64,000 bases of DNA. Source: an uncultured Pelagibacteraceae bacterium (lineage in GTDB: Bacteria; Pseudomonadota; Alphaproteobacteria; Pelagibacterales; Pelagibacteraceae). Shown piece after piece: positions 9,213-17,743 of this stretch (positions are counted from its first letter, which is position 1; each line of letters starts with the position of its first letter). The translations under genes were made by a program, and so were the position numbers. The DNA is taken from positions 43,685 to 107,684 of the forward strand of contig CACHJN010000003.1 of assembly GCA_902580115.1 (NCBI GenBank), written 5' to 3'. The notes under the pieces were generated by a model. It did no database searches, was not told the origin of the DNA, and saw only the letters and a program-made list of their open reading frames with translations.

Positions 9213-9808
9213 TAACTTTTGCCTTATTCTCGGCGTTAGCAACTTTTTATTTTACTATGTTTATAACCCCTGGTCCAAATAATGCTATGCTAACTGCCTC
9301 TGGATTAAAATTCGGTTTTTTTAGAACCTTGCCTCACGTAATAGGAATTCCACTTGGTCATATATTCCAAATAGGGTTGACTTGTTTTGGTTTAGCAAAT
9401 TTATTTTTAATTTATCCTCAGGTTCAATTTTACATGAAAATTTTATGTTTTTTATATTTACTTTACCTAGCTAAAACAATGATCGGTTCTTTTAGTATGA
9501 TTCAAAAAGAAACAGGTAGACCTCTAAAATTTTATGAAGCTTCTATTTTTCAATTTATAAATCCTAAAGCGTGGTCTATAGCTGTGACAGTAGCTTCAGG
9601 TTTTTTTCCTACCGAAGAAAATATTTTTATTGGTGTTGCATTTGTCACAATTACTGCGGCAGTAATATGCTTTCCATCAATATGTGTGTGGGCTTTATTT
9701 GGTAGCGGTTTAAGAAAATTTATTACCAATTTAAAAATCAAAAAAACAATCGAATATTTACTTGCAATATTGTTAGTTTTAACGGGCTTGTTTATTTTAC
9801 TTAAATAA
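9209..9808 (+). CDS. LysE/RhtB family amino acid exporter
   Basis: 199 aa, five to six hydrophobic helices. The N-terminal FITPGPNNAMLTASGLKFG signature and the FINPKAWSIA segment near residue 114 are typical of LysE/RhtB translocators of the inner membrane. The family exports amino acids such as threonine, homoserine, lysine or cysteine derivatives; the substrate here cannot be told. The start ATGA overlaps gph, so the two are probably co-expressed. Confidence 0.85.
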   Translation: MITFALFSALATFYFTMFITPGPNNAMLTASGLKFGFFRTLPHVIGIPLGHIFQIGLTCFGLANLFLIYPQVQFYMKILCFLYLLYLAKTMIGSFSMIQKETGRPLKFYEASIFQFINPKAWSIAVTVASGFFPTEENIFIGVAFVTITAAVICFPSICVWALFGSGLRKFITNLKIKKTIEYLLAILLVLTGLFILLK

Positions 9809-9849
9809 TCTTTGATTTTTATACTCTGCTCTAATATAAATTTTGGCAA

Positions 9850-10746
9850 ATGCACTTTACAAAAAAAACAGTGGTAGAAAAAAGATCTGACTTAATAAAA
9901 AAATTACAATCACAAAAATTATTAAGGTTTCCTGGCGCTTACAATCCTTTATGTGCAAAATTAATTGCTGAAATTGGTTTTGATGGTGTCTACGTTTCTG
10001 GCGGAGTAATGTCAAATGACTTGGGATTGCCAGATATAGGTCTAACATCATTGGAGCAAGTTAGCTATAGAAGCAGTCAAATAGCGAGAGTTACAGATTT
10101 ACCTACGATAGTAGATATAGATACGGGTTTCGGTGATTGTAAAAAAACAATTGAAGTTTTTGAAAACAAAGGTTTAGCTGGTTGTCATCTTGAAGATCAA
10201 GTTGCTGAAAAAAGATGTGGTCATTTAGATAACAAAGAACTTATTTCAAAAGAGGAGATGATTAAAAAAATTCAAGAATGCGTCAAATCAAGAAAAGATA
10301 AGAATTTTTTAATAATTGCTAGAACAGATGCAAACACAGTAGAAGGACTAGATAAAACAATTGATAGAATAAAATCATATGAGAGCGCAGGTGCTGACAT
10401 GATATTCCCTGAGGCTTTAAAAGATGAGAGTGATTTTGAAAAGGTAAGAAAAAATACAAAAGGATTTTTATTAGCTAACATGACTGAGTTTGGTAAATCT
10501 AAACTTTTAGATAAAAAACAATTAGAAAATCTGGGTTATAATTTGGTAATTTATCCAGTAACAACTCAAAGATTGGCTATGAAAAGTGCTGAGGATGGAC
10601 TGAAATCTATTTTTAAAGACGGTCATCAGAATAATATCATTGACAAAATGCAGACTAGAAAAAGGTTGTATGAGCTTGTAGAATATGAGAAGTACAATAC
10701 GCCAGATAAAAAAATTACAGATTTTTCTACTGAGGGACACGAATAA
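9850..10746 (+). CDS. prpB: isocitrate lyase/PEP mutase family protein, probable 2-methylisocitrate lyase
   Basis: 298 aa TIM-barrel enzyme of the ICL/PEP mutase superfamily. Visible: FPGAYNPLCAKLIAEIGFDGVYVSGG, DIDTGFGD (metal-binding Asp), HLEDQVAEKRCGHLDNKEL with the catalytic KRCGH loop, and ARTDAN. The KRCGH loop separates lyases from PEP mutase-type members. It would split 2-methylisocitrate to pyruvate and succinate in the methylcitrate cycle of propionate oxidation. Directly followed (1-bp overlap) by a citrate synthase paralogue, which supports PrpB. No prpD or acnD is in this window. Confidence 0.85.
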   Translation: MHFTKKTVVEKRSDLIKKLQSQKLLRFPGAYNPLCAKLIAEIGFDGVYVSGGVMSNDLGLPDIGLTSLEQVSYRSSQIARVTDLPTIVDIDTGFGDCKKTIEVFENKGLAGCHLEDQVAEKRCGHLDNKELISKEEMIKKIQECVKSRKDKNFLIIARTDANTVEGLDKTIDRIKSYESAGADMIFPEALKDESDFEKVRKNTKGFLLANMTEFGKSKLLDKKQLENLGYNLVIYPVTTQRLAMKSAEDGLKSIFKDGHQNNIIDKMQTRKRLYELVEYEKYNTPDKKITDFSTEGHE

Positions 10747-11870
10747 TGAGTGAAGAAATTAAAAAAGGTTTATTAGGTATAGTTGTTGATGAAACTACAA
10801 TATCACACGTTGTTCCAGAATTAAGCACACTTACTTATAGAGGTTATACCGTTCAAGAATTATGTGATAAATGTGACTTTGAAGAAGTAGCCTACTTAGT
10901 TTTACACGGAGAATTACCTAACAAAAAACAACTTAAAAAATTCATTAAGGAAGAGCGATCTGAAAGAAAGCTGTCAAAACAAATTTTAAATGATATTCAA
11001 AAAATGCCTAAAACTGCTCACCCTATGGATGTTATTAGGACCTGTGTTAGCTTAATGGCTTTAGAGGATAAAGATACTAAAGATAATTCCCCAAAAGCCA
11101 ACATGAGAAAAGCAATGAGAATTTTTTCTAAAACACCAACTGCTGTTGCGGCCTATTTTAGGTACAGAAAAGGAAAAAAAATAATTTCTCCAGATAAAAA
11201 ACTATCTTTTTCAGAAAATTTTTTTAAAATGATGTTTAATAAAGTTCCAGATAAAGAAATAGTAAGAGCATTCGATATTTCTTTAATTCTATATGCAGAG
11301 CACAGTTTTAATGTGTCAACTTTTACCGCAAGAACTATAACAAGTAGTCTATCAGATCTTCATGGTGCTATTACCGGTGCTATCGCTTCTCTAAAAGGTC
11401 CATTGCATGGAGGCGCTAATGAAGCTGTGATGCATATGATGAAAGAAATTAAAAAACCAGAAAAAGCTAAAGCATGGATAGAAAATGCCTTAGATAAGAA
11501 GAAAGTTATTATGGGATTTGGTCACAGAGTTTATAGAACAGGAGATTCTAGAGTGCCTACAATGAAACATTATATGTTCAAAGTAGCAAAGCTTTTAAAA
11601 AAAGAAAAATATACTCAAATATATGAAATTTTAGAAAAAGTGATGTTGGAGAAAAAGAATATACATCCTAACGTGGATTTCCCTTGTGGACCTACTTATT
11701 ATATGATGGGAATAGATATAGATTTTTATACTCCAATATTTGTAATGTCTAGAATTACCGGTTGGTCAGCACATATTATGGAACAACATGCATCTAATAA
11801 ATTAATAAGACCTCTATCAAAATATAAAGGTCAAGAAGTAAGAGAAGTGATGTTGTTAAATCAGAGATAA
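10746..11870 (+). CDS. prpC: 2-methylcitrate synthase / citrate synthase family
   Basis: 374 aa, the short type of citrate synthase. Catalytic segments seen: GPLHGGANEAVM (first His), GFGHRVYRTGDSRVP (second His) and the C-terminal SAHIMEQHASNKLIRP. Methylcitrate synthases condense oxaloacetate with propionyl-CoA. The assignment to PrpC rather than GltA rests on length and on the immediately upstream prpB; a housekeeping citrate synthase cannot be ruled out from motifs alone. The gene ends back-to-back with a convergent methyltransferase gene. Confidence 0.82.
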   Translation: MSEEIKKGLLGIVVDETTISHVVPELSTLTYRGYTVQELCDKCDFEEVAYLVLHGELPNKKQLKKFIKEERSERKLSKQILNDIQKMPKTAHPMDVIRTCVSLMALEDKDTKDNSPKANMRKAMRIFSKTPTAVAAYFRYRKGKKIISPDKKLSFSENFFKMMFNKVPDKEIVRAFDISLILYAEHSFNVSTFTARTITSSLSDLHGAITGAIASLKGPLHGGANEAVMHMMKEIKKPEKAKAWIENALDKKKVIMGFGHRVYRTGDSRVPTMKHYMFKVAKLLKKEKYTQIYEILEKVMLEKKNIHPNVDFPCGPTYYMMGIDIDFYTPIFVMSRITGWSAHIMEQHASNKLIRPLSKYKGQEVREVMLLNQR

Positions 11871-12515
11871 TTAAAATTCAATTACAGCAAACTTTCCATC
11901 AATAATTTGTAAAGATAAATTCTCTTTTTTTACATAATTATCAACTGCTTTCTTAACATCTGTAATATAGGAGGCATCCTCGTAATCATCGCAAACAATT
12001 GTACCTTTTTTACCCTTCATATTTTGATGGACAATCTCCAAATCGTTAAAAGTTGTTTGATAACTGTGACCACCATCTATAAAAGCAAAATCAATTTTTT
12101 CTATATTTAAGCTTTTAAGTACTTTATTAGAGTTGCCCTTATGGAGGCTAATTTTGTTCTCAAATTTTTTTAAGAATTTTTTTACACTTTTAATGGAATT
12201 TAAATTTTCTTTTAAATAAAGGTTATAATAAAAGTGCTTTAAAGGATTTGAAAATTTTTGATTTGATATATACTCTGGTTTAATTTCATCATTTTTATTA
12301 CTTTCATCACCAAAGAGATCAACGCCTGTGTAACTAAAGTTGCCGTTATGAATTAAGTTCAAAAACTCACAAATATTTCTCGAAGTTACCCCGCAGAATA
12401 CACCTATTTCTAAAAAGTGATGGGGTTTTTTTTCATTTATGATTTTAATTAACTTATTTCCCCACTCAGGGTTAAGACCAGTTTTTCGCCAATACTTTTT
12501 AAATTTAAAATCCAA
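11871..12515 (-). CDS. class I SAM-dependent methyltransferase (Methyltransf_24-like)
   Basis: 214 aa. Rossmann-fold methyltransferase elements: HHFLEIGVFCGVTSRNICEFL (SAM-binding loop), TGVDLFGDE (acidic end of strand 2) and FAFIDGGHSYQTTFNDLE, a segment typical of the Methyltransf_24 / cephalosporin hydroxylase-like group. These are often found in glycan and O-antigen loci. Here it sits alone between prpC (convergent, no gap) and nrdB (6 bp upstream on the same strand). Substrate unknown. Confidence 0.7.
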   Translation of the reverse strand: MDFKFKKYWRKTGLNPEWGNKLIKIINEKKPHHFLEIGVFCGVTSRNICEFLNLIHNGNFSYTGVDLFGDESNKNDEIKPEYISNQKFSNPLKHFYYNLYLKENLNSIKSVKKFLKKFENKISLHKGNSNKVLKSLNIEKIDFAFIDGGHSYQTTFNDLEIVHQNMKGKKGTIVCDDYEDASYITDVKKAVDNYVKKENLSLQIIDGKFAVIEF

Positions 12516-12521
12516 TAAATT

Positions 12522-13532
12522 TTAAGAAAACGCTTCAACCCATGTACCCTTAGTAGAAGCTTTAGAATATTCTGTAGCTCTACCTTCAAAAAAGTTCATG
12601 TGCTCAACAGCATTAAGCATAGTGTCTAGCCATGTTAATGGGTTTTTCTTAACATCATAAATAGGTTCCAATCCTAGCTGAATTAATCTTCTGTTTCCAA
12701 TGAACCTAATATAATCTTTCACCTCTTGAGCTGTTAAGCCTTTCATTGGACCCATTTCAAATGCTAAATCAATAAAAGCGTCTTCATGCTCAACAATAGT
12801 TCTGCAAGCTTCATAAAGTTCTTTTTTCAATTTTGGTGTCCAGATTTCAGGATTTTCTTTAATAAACTCCTTAAAGATTCTAATCATTGAATTACAATGA
12901 AGAGTTTCATCTCTTACTGACCAAGTTACTATTTGGCCCATACCTTTGAGTTTGTTGTGTCTTGGAAAATTTAAAAGAATTGCAAAGCTAGCAAATAACT
13001 GTAGTCCCTCTGTGAAAGCACTAAATACAGCTACAGTTTTAGCAATGTCTTCTTTTGAGTTTACATTGAAACCTTGCATATAATCGTATTTATCTTTCAT
13101 TTCTTTGTATTTCATAAAAGCAGAGTATTCGGACTCTGGCATACCTATTGTATCTAATAAATGTGAATAAGCTGCTACATGAACAGTTTCCATTGATGCA
13201 AAAGCAGTCATCATCATTAATACTTCTGTAGGTTTAAAAACAGTTGTGTAATGTCTTAAATAGCAATTATTAACTTCAACATCTGCTTGAGTAAAAAATC
13301 TGAAAATTTGTGTAACTAGGTTTTTTTCAGGTTGTGACAAGTTTTTTTGCCAGTCTCTTACATCGTCACCTAGTGGCACTTCTTCAGGTAACCAATGAAT
13401 TCTTTGTTGAGTTAACCATGCATCATAACACCATGGATATCTGAATGGTTTGTAAACAGGATTCTCTACCAATAGTCCCATTTTTTTTGGTTCAATAATT
13501 TTTTTAGTATTTTCTTTTTTTGCTACTGACAT
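12522..13532 (-). CDS. nrdB: ribonucleoside-diphosphate reductase, beta subunit (class I)
   Basis: About 336 aa R2 protein. Di-metal ligands and the radical Tyr are visible: SMETVHVAAYSHLL (Glu-X2-His-X3-Tyr, equivalent to E. coli E115, H118, Y122), FTEGLQLFASF (Glu) and RDETLHCNSM (Glu, His). With NrdA it makes deoxyribonucleotides aerobically. The track starts at a GTG (13541), but the ATG at 13532 is preceded by GAGGAGT at good spacing, so I use it. It overlaps the nrdA stop by about 10 bp. The conserved Tyr argues for a tyrosyl-radical subclass. Confidence 0.95.
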   Translation of the reverse strand: MSVAKKENTKKIIEPKKMGLLVENPVYKPFRYPWCYDAWLTQQRIHWLPEEVPLGDDVRDWQKNLSQPEKNLVTQIFRFFTQADVEVNNCYLRHYTTVFKPTEVLMMMTAFASMETVHVAAYSHLLDTIGMPESEYSAFMKYKEMKDKYDYMQGFNVNSKEDIAKTVAVFSAFTEGLQLFASFAILLNFPRHNKLKGMGQIVTWSVRDETLHCNSMIRIFKEFIKENPEIWTPKLKKELYEACRTIVEHEDAFIDLAFEMGPMKGLTAQEVKDYIRFIGNRRLIQLGLEPIYDVKKNPLTWLDTMLNAVEHMNFFEGRATEYSKASTKGTWVEAFS

Positions 13533-15472
13533 GATAAACACTCCTCATATTTGTTTTCTTCATTAGTTGATTCTTCTTTAGCTTTATAAACGTTTTTTGT
13601 CACATCTGTTGAAGAACCAGTGTTAACGTTTTCAGCCCTTTGTATTGATTTAGATCTGCAATAATACAGACTCTTCAATCCTTTTTTCCATGCTTGAAAA
13701 TGTATTTGATGTAAATCTTTTTTATGAATGTCCGCCGGAACAAAAACATTTATAGACTGAGCCTGAGATATATTTGGTGTTCTATCTGCTCCAAGTTCTA
13801 CAATCCATCTTTGGTCTATTTCAAATGCTGTTTTAAAAGTATCTTTTTCAACATCTGTTAAAAAATCTAAATGCGATACAGATCCCTGATTTGTTGTAAT
13901 TGAAGACCAGGTTTCGTCATCATTTTTTCCATGTTTTTTTAGAATCTTAGCTAGATATTTATTTCTCACGTTAAATGAGCCGGACAAAGTTTTGTGAGTA
14001 TAACTATTTGCTGCAATAGGTTCAATTCCAGGAGAGGCGCCACCACATATAACTGAAATAGAAGCAGTTGGAGCTATTGCAGTTTTATTAGAAAATCTTT
14101 CTTTTATACCATACTCTTCAGCATCAGGACATGCTCCTCTTTCTTCTGCTAATTTAACAGAAGCTAGGTCAGCTTTTTCCTGTATGTGTTTAAAGATTTT
14201 TTGGTTCCACACTTTACTCATCACTGATCCAAAAGGAATATTTTTTTGTTGGAAAAAAGAATGTAAACCCATAACACCTAGGCCTACGCTTCTTTCTCTC
14301 ATAGCAGAATATTTAGCGTTACTGAAACTGTCGGGGGCTCTATTAATAAAATCAGACATTACGTTATCTAAAAATCTCATTACATCTTCTACGAACATTG
14401 TATCATCTTTCCACTGATCATACATTTCAATGTTTAATGATGATAAACAACAAACAGCTGTTCTCTCTTTTCCTGTGTTGTCGATTCCCGTTGGTAAAGT
14501 AATCTCACTACATAAATTAGATGTTTTAACTTTCAATCCCGCAAGTTTATGATGTTGAGGAATCTGTCTATTAACTGTATCAATATAAACAATGTAAGGT
14601 TCGCCTGTTTCGACTCTTGCAGTTAATAATCTGATCCACAAATTTCTTGCTGGTAATGTTGATTGCACAGAGCCATCTTTCGGACTTCTTAGAGCCCACT
14701 GACCATCTGTCTCTACTGCTCTCATAAAATCATCAGAAACTAAAACGCCATGATGCAAGTTTAAAGATCTTCTATTTACATCTCCACCAGTTGGTCTTCT
14801 CATTTCTATAAATTCTTCAATTTCAGGATGATCTATTGGAAGATAACATGCGGCAGACCCTCTTCTTAATGATCCTTGGCTTATAGCTAAAGTTAAAGAG
14901 TCCATAACTTTTATAAATGGGATGATCCCTGAAGTTTTGCCTACTTTGCCAATTTTTTCTCCAATTGATCTTAAATTACCCCAGTAACTACCTATGCCTC
15001 CACCTCTAGCTGCTAACCAAACATTTTCACTCCAAAGACCTAATATTCCCTCTAAGCTGTCTCCTGCCTCATTTAAAAAACACGATATTGGTAAACCTCT
15101 CTCTGTCCCGCCATTTGATAATACTGGAGTTGCTGGCATGAACCATAAGTTGCTTATGTAGTTATATAATCTTTGAGCATGTAAATTGTCATCTGCATAA
15201 GTGCTTGCAACCCTAGCAAAAAGATCTTGAAAAGACTCATTCGGACCCAAGTATCGATCTGATAGTGTTGCTTTGCCAAAATCTGTTAAGTTAGCATCTC
15301 TAGATCTATCAATCTTTATGGTAATACCTTTGTCATTTTGAAATAATTCTGTTTCGCCTGAAAGAGAAAATAAATCTGGTTTTTTAGGACCGTTTACAAC
15401 TAGGTCATTTTGGTTCAACTGGCTCAAGTTGCCCATAGCTTTTTTTATTGCCAAAGATACGTTTTTACTCAT
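13523..15472 (-). CDS. nrdA: ribonucleoside-diphosphate reductase, alpha subunit (class I)
   Basis: 649 aa catalytic subunit. Key parts: TPVLSNGGTERGLPISCFLN (active-site Cys), ARGGGIGSYW, SLRRGSAACYLPIDHPE, the NLCSEI segment (thiyl-radical Cys), the glycyl/loop region VGLGVMGLHSF, TASISVICGGASPGIEP and a C-terminal Cys pair in EECLSCQ that would be re-reduced by thioredoxin or glutaredoxin. There is no obvious N-terminal ATP-cone, so overall-activity control by dATP may be absent; this is an inference. Upstream 190 bp carries a promoter and NrdR-like dyads. Confidence 0.95.
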   Translation of the reverse strand: MSKNVSLAIKKAMGNLSQLNQNDLVVNGPKKPDLFSLSGETELFQNDKGITIKIDRSRDANLTDFGKATLSDRYLGPNESFQDLFARVASTYADDNLHAQRLYNYISNLWFMPATPVLSNGGTERGLPISCFLNEAGDSLEGILGLWSENVWLAARGGGIGSYWGNLRSIGEKIGKVGKTSGIIPFIKVMDSLTLAISQGSLRRGSAACYLPIDHPEIEEFIEMRRPTGGDVNRRSLNLHHGVLVSDDFMRAVETDGQWALRSPKDGSVQSTLPARNLWIRLLTARVETGEPYIVYIDTVNRQIPQHHKLAGLKVKTSNLCSEITLPTGIDNTGKERTAVCCLSSLNIEMYDQWKDDTMFVEDVMRFLDNVMSDFINRAPDSFSNAKYSAMRERSVGLGVMGLHSFFQQKNIPFGSVMSKVWNQKIFKHIQEKADLASVKLAEERGACPDAEEYGIKERFSNKTAIAPTASISVICGGASPGIEPIAANSYTHKTLSGSFNVRNKYLAKILKKHGKNDDETWSSITTNQGSVSHLDFLTDVEKDTFKTAFEIDQRWIVELGADRTPNISQAQSINVFVPADIHKKDLHQIHFQAWKKGLKSLYYCRSKSIQRAENVNTGSSTDVTKNVYKAKEESTNEENKYEECLSCQ

Positions 15473-15506
15473 TTTTTTACTTGTTTTACCGGTTTAATGT
15501 TAATAA

Positions 15507-15523
15507 ACAACTATATGTTGTGT
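15507..15523 (-). promoter_or_regulatory. NrdR-box-like dyad upstream of nrdA
   Basis: The minus strand reads ACACAACATATAGTTGT; its core ACAAC-ATATA-GTTGT is a near-perfect palindrome resembling the NrdR box (ACAC-AT-rich-GTGT type). A second, weaker AT-rich dyad (GTTATATAGTATATTAAC) lies at 15533-15550, roughly three helical turns away, as expected for paired NrdR boxes. Both lie between the promoter and the nrdA start. Regulator binding is inferred; nrdR itself is not in this window. Confidence 0.45.
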
Positions 15524-15567
15524 TACAATTAAGTTAATATACTATATAACAGCAAAATCAACAGAAC

Positions 15568-15596
15568 ATTATAAGAACATATGATTATTTTTGCAA
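15568..15596 (-). promoter_or_regulatory. sigma70-like promoter for nrdAB
   Basis: Minus strand: TTGCAA (15596-15591), a 17-bp spacer, then a consensus TATAAT (15573-15568). This predicts a transcript start near 15560, about 90 bases before the nrdA ATG, with the NrdR-like dyads in the early transcribed region. Hexamers and spacing are seen directly; activity is inferred. Confidence 0.55.
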
Positions 15597-15660
15597 GTGG
15601 AAAATATTGTTAACAAAACATTTAATAACAAATGCCTTTATTCTTTAGTACTTATAGCTC

Positions 15661-17103
15661 ATGAAAATCAATCCTAATGGTTTTAGAGAGTATGATGCTA
15701 GGTGGATCTTTGAAAAAGAGATCGATTTAGAGGGAATCACTGATCTGGGTAAGGGCCTAGGTACTCAAATTACAAATCATACAAAAAAAAATAATCCAAG
15801 AGTTATTGTGGGGCATGATTATAGATCATACAGCGAAAAAATTAAAAAAGCTCTTATAGATGGTTTGATTTCAACAGGATGTTATGTTGAAGATTTAGGA
15901 CTCTCTCTTTCTCCGATGGTTTACTTTGCTCAATTTAATTTAAATTCTGATGCAGTCGCAATGGTTACTGCAAGTCATAATGAGAATGGTTGGACCGGGG
16001 TAAAGATGGGTATCAAAAAAGGATTAACTCATGGTCCTGAAGAAATGTCCGAATTAAAAGAAATTACACTGAATAAAAAATTTATTCAAGGAAACGGTAA
16101 TATTAAAGAAATAGATAATTTTAAAGAGGTATATATTCAAGACTTAATAAAAAAAAATAATATAGGTAAAAAAATAAAAGCTGTCGTTGCATGTGGAAAT
16201 GGGACTGCTGGAATATTCGCGCCTATTATTTTAAATAATATAGGTTGTGATGTTGTCGAATTAGACTGTAAGCTTGACTGGTCTTTTCCAAAATACAATC
16301 CAAACCCTGAAGATTTAAAAATGCTACATGCTATTTCAAAAGCAGTAAAAGAAAACAATGCTGATATTGGTTTTGGTTTTGATGGAGATGGAGATAGATG
16401 TGGGGTAATTGATGAAAAAGGAAATGAAATATTTTCAGATAAAGTTGGATTATTAATTGCAAGAAATTTAGCAGCTAAACATAAAAATTCGAAGTTTGTT
16501 GTTGACGTAAAGTCAACCGGTCTATATTTGAATGATAAAATATTATTAGATAACCAGTGTCAAACTATTTATTGGAAAACAGGTCACTCACATATTAAAA
16601 GAAAAGTAAATTTAGAAAAGGCATTGGCAGGATTTGAAAAAAGTGGTCACTTTTTTTTTAATAAACCCCTAGGATATGGTTTTGATGATGGGATAAATTC
16701 GGCAATACAAGTTTGCCATTTACTAAAAAATCAGAATAAAAAAATGAGCGAAATTTTAAATCAACTACCAAAAACATATCAAACGCCAACGATGGCTCCA
16801 TATTGTAAAGATGAAGAAAAGTACAAAGTTGTTGAAGGAGTTTTAAAAGAAATAAAAAAAATTAAAGAAAATAATGCTAAAATAGATGGTTTAGAAATTA
16901 AAGATATCTTAACTGTCAACGGTGTAAGATTTACTCTATCAGACGGGTCCTGGGGTCTTGTAAGAGCTTCATCTAATAAACCTTCATTAGTTGTAGTAAC
17001 AGAGAGCCCTGTTTCAAACATGAGAAAAAAAAATATTTTTACATTTATAGATAATATTTTACAAAAAACTGGAAAAATCGGTAAATATGATCAAAAAATA
17101 TAA
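15661..17103 (+). CDS. phosphomannomutase/phosphoglucomutase family
   Basis: 480 aa alpha-D-phosphohexomutase. Four signature loops are present: phosphoserine loop TASHNENGWTGVKMG near residue 102, metal loop FDGDGDRCGVID near 240, sugar-recognition loop GFEKSGHFFF near 324 and phosphate-binding loop RASSNKPSLVVVTE near 440. This AlgC/ManB type interconverts hexose 6- and 1-phosphates, here likely feeding GDP-mannose (for Gmd at 48 kb) or glucose-1-phosphate (for RfbA at 39 kb). It opens the first surface-glycan cluster. TASHN is followed by ENG rather than the common PKEYNG. Confidence 0.88.
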   Translation: MKINPNGFREYDARWIFEKEIDLEGITDLGKGLGTQITNHTKKNNPRVIVGHDYRSYSEKIKKALIDGLISTGCYVEDLGLSLSPMVYFAQFNLNSDAVAMVTASHNENGWTGVKMGIKKGLTHGPEEMSELKEITLNKKFIQGNGNIKEIDNFKEVYIQDLIKKNNIGKKIKAVVACGNGTAGIFAPIILNNIGCDVVELDCKLDWSFPKYNPNPEDLKMLHAISKAVKENNADIGFGFDGDGDRCGVIDEKGNEIFSDKVGLLIARNLAAKHKNSKFVVDVKSTGLYLNDKILLDNQCQTIYWKTGHSHIKRKVNLEKALAGFEKSGHFFFNKPLGYGFDDGINSAIQVCHLLKNQNKKMSEILNQLPKTYQTPTMAPYCKDEEKYKVVEGVLKEIKKIKENNAKIDGLEIKDILTVNGVRFTLSDGSWGLVRASSNKPSLVVVTESPVSNMRKKNIFTFIDNILQKTGKIGKYDQKI

Positions 17104-17138
17104 CTTAATTAATAAAGATACTTCCTATAAAATAAATC

Positions 17139-17717
17139 ATGAGTAAATTTTTAAATAATAATCAACTAAAGAAAATCGGATTTTTTAAAATCGGCAAAGG
17201 ATGTAAAATCTCTAATAAGATTTCTTGCTACAATCTAAAGGGTTCTCTAGGAGACAATGTTAGAATTGATGACTATGTTTGTTTAAAAGGTAAAGTATCG
17301 TTAAAATCAAACATACATATAGCTCGTGGTTGTACATTATCTGGTGGAAACAAAGGAATTTTTGTAGACAGCTACACTAATCTATCTAATTATGTGCAAG
17401 TCTTCTCAATGTCAGATGACTACTTCATGCCATTTATTCCTGGTGGAGCATTAAGTAATGCAAATCGCAATAAATTTGCAAAAATTCATAATAAAAAGGT
17501 TTTTATTGGAAAAGCTGTTTTAGTAGGAGCTTTTAGTGTTGTTCTTCCAGGATCAATTTTAAATAACTTTTCTTCAACAGCTGCTTACTCGGTAATATAC
17601 AAAACAATTAAAGAAGGATTTTATCACTCAAATTTATATAAAAAGATCAGTTTAAAAAGAAGAAATTTAAAACAGATGAAAATGATGTATAGTAGTGTTT
17701 CAAAAATAAAAAAGTAA
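17139..17717 (+). CDS. hexapeptide-repeat (left-handed beta-helix) protein, probable acyltransferase
   Basis: 192 aa. Imperfect hexapeptide repeats run through the protein (KGSLGDNVRIDDYVCLKGKV, then NIHIARGCTLSG, then KKVFIGKAVLVGAFSVVLPGS), the pattern of LbH acetyltransferases acting on sugars. The catalytic His of the Maa/LacA type is not obvious, so a structural or divergent member is possible. It follows the phosphohexomutase by 35 bp and precedes a membrane protein, so surface-sugar O- or N-acylation is a reasonable inference. Confidence 0.6.
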   Translation: MSKFLNNNQLKKIGFFKIGKGCKISNKISCYNLKGSLGDNVRIDDYVCLKGKVSLKSNIHIARGCTLSGGNKGIFVDSYTNLSNYVQVFSMSDDYFMPFIPGGALSNANRNKFAKIHNKKVFIGKAVLVGAFSVVLPGSILNNFSSTAAYSVIYKTIKEGFYHSNLYKKISLKRRNLKQMKMMYSSVSKIKK

Positions 17718-17743
17718 AAATCTTTTAATTTAAGATATTACGA

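Noticed and set aside
9550-9855. 101 aa minus-strand ORF overlapping the LysE gene
   Set aside because: Antisense to a clear exporter; no recognisable motif.
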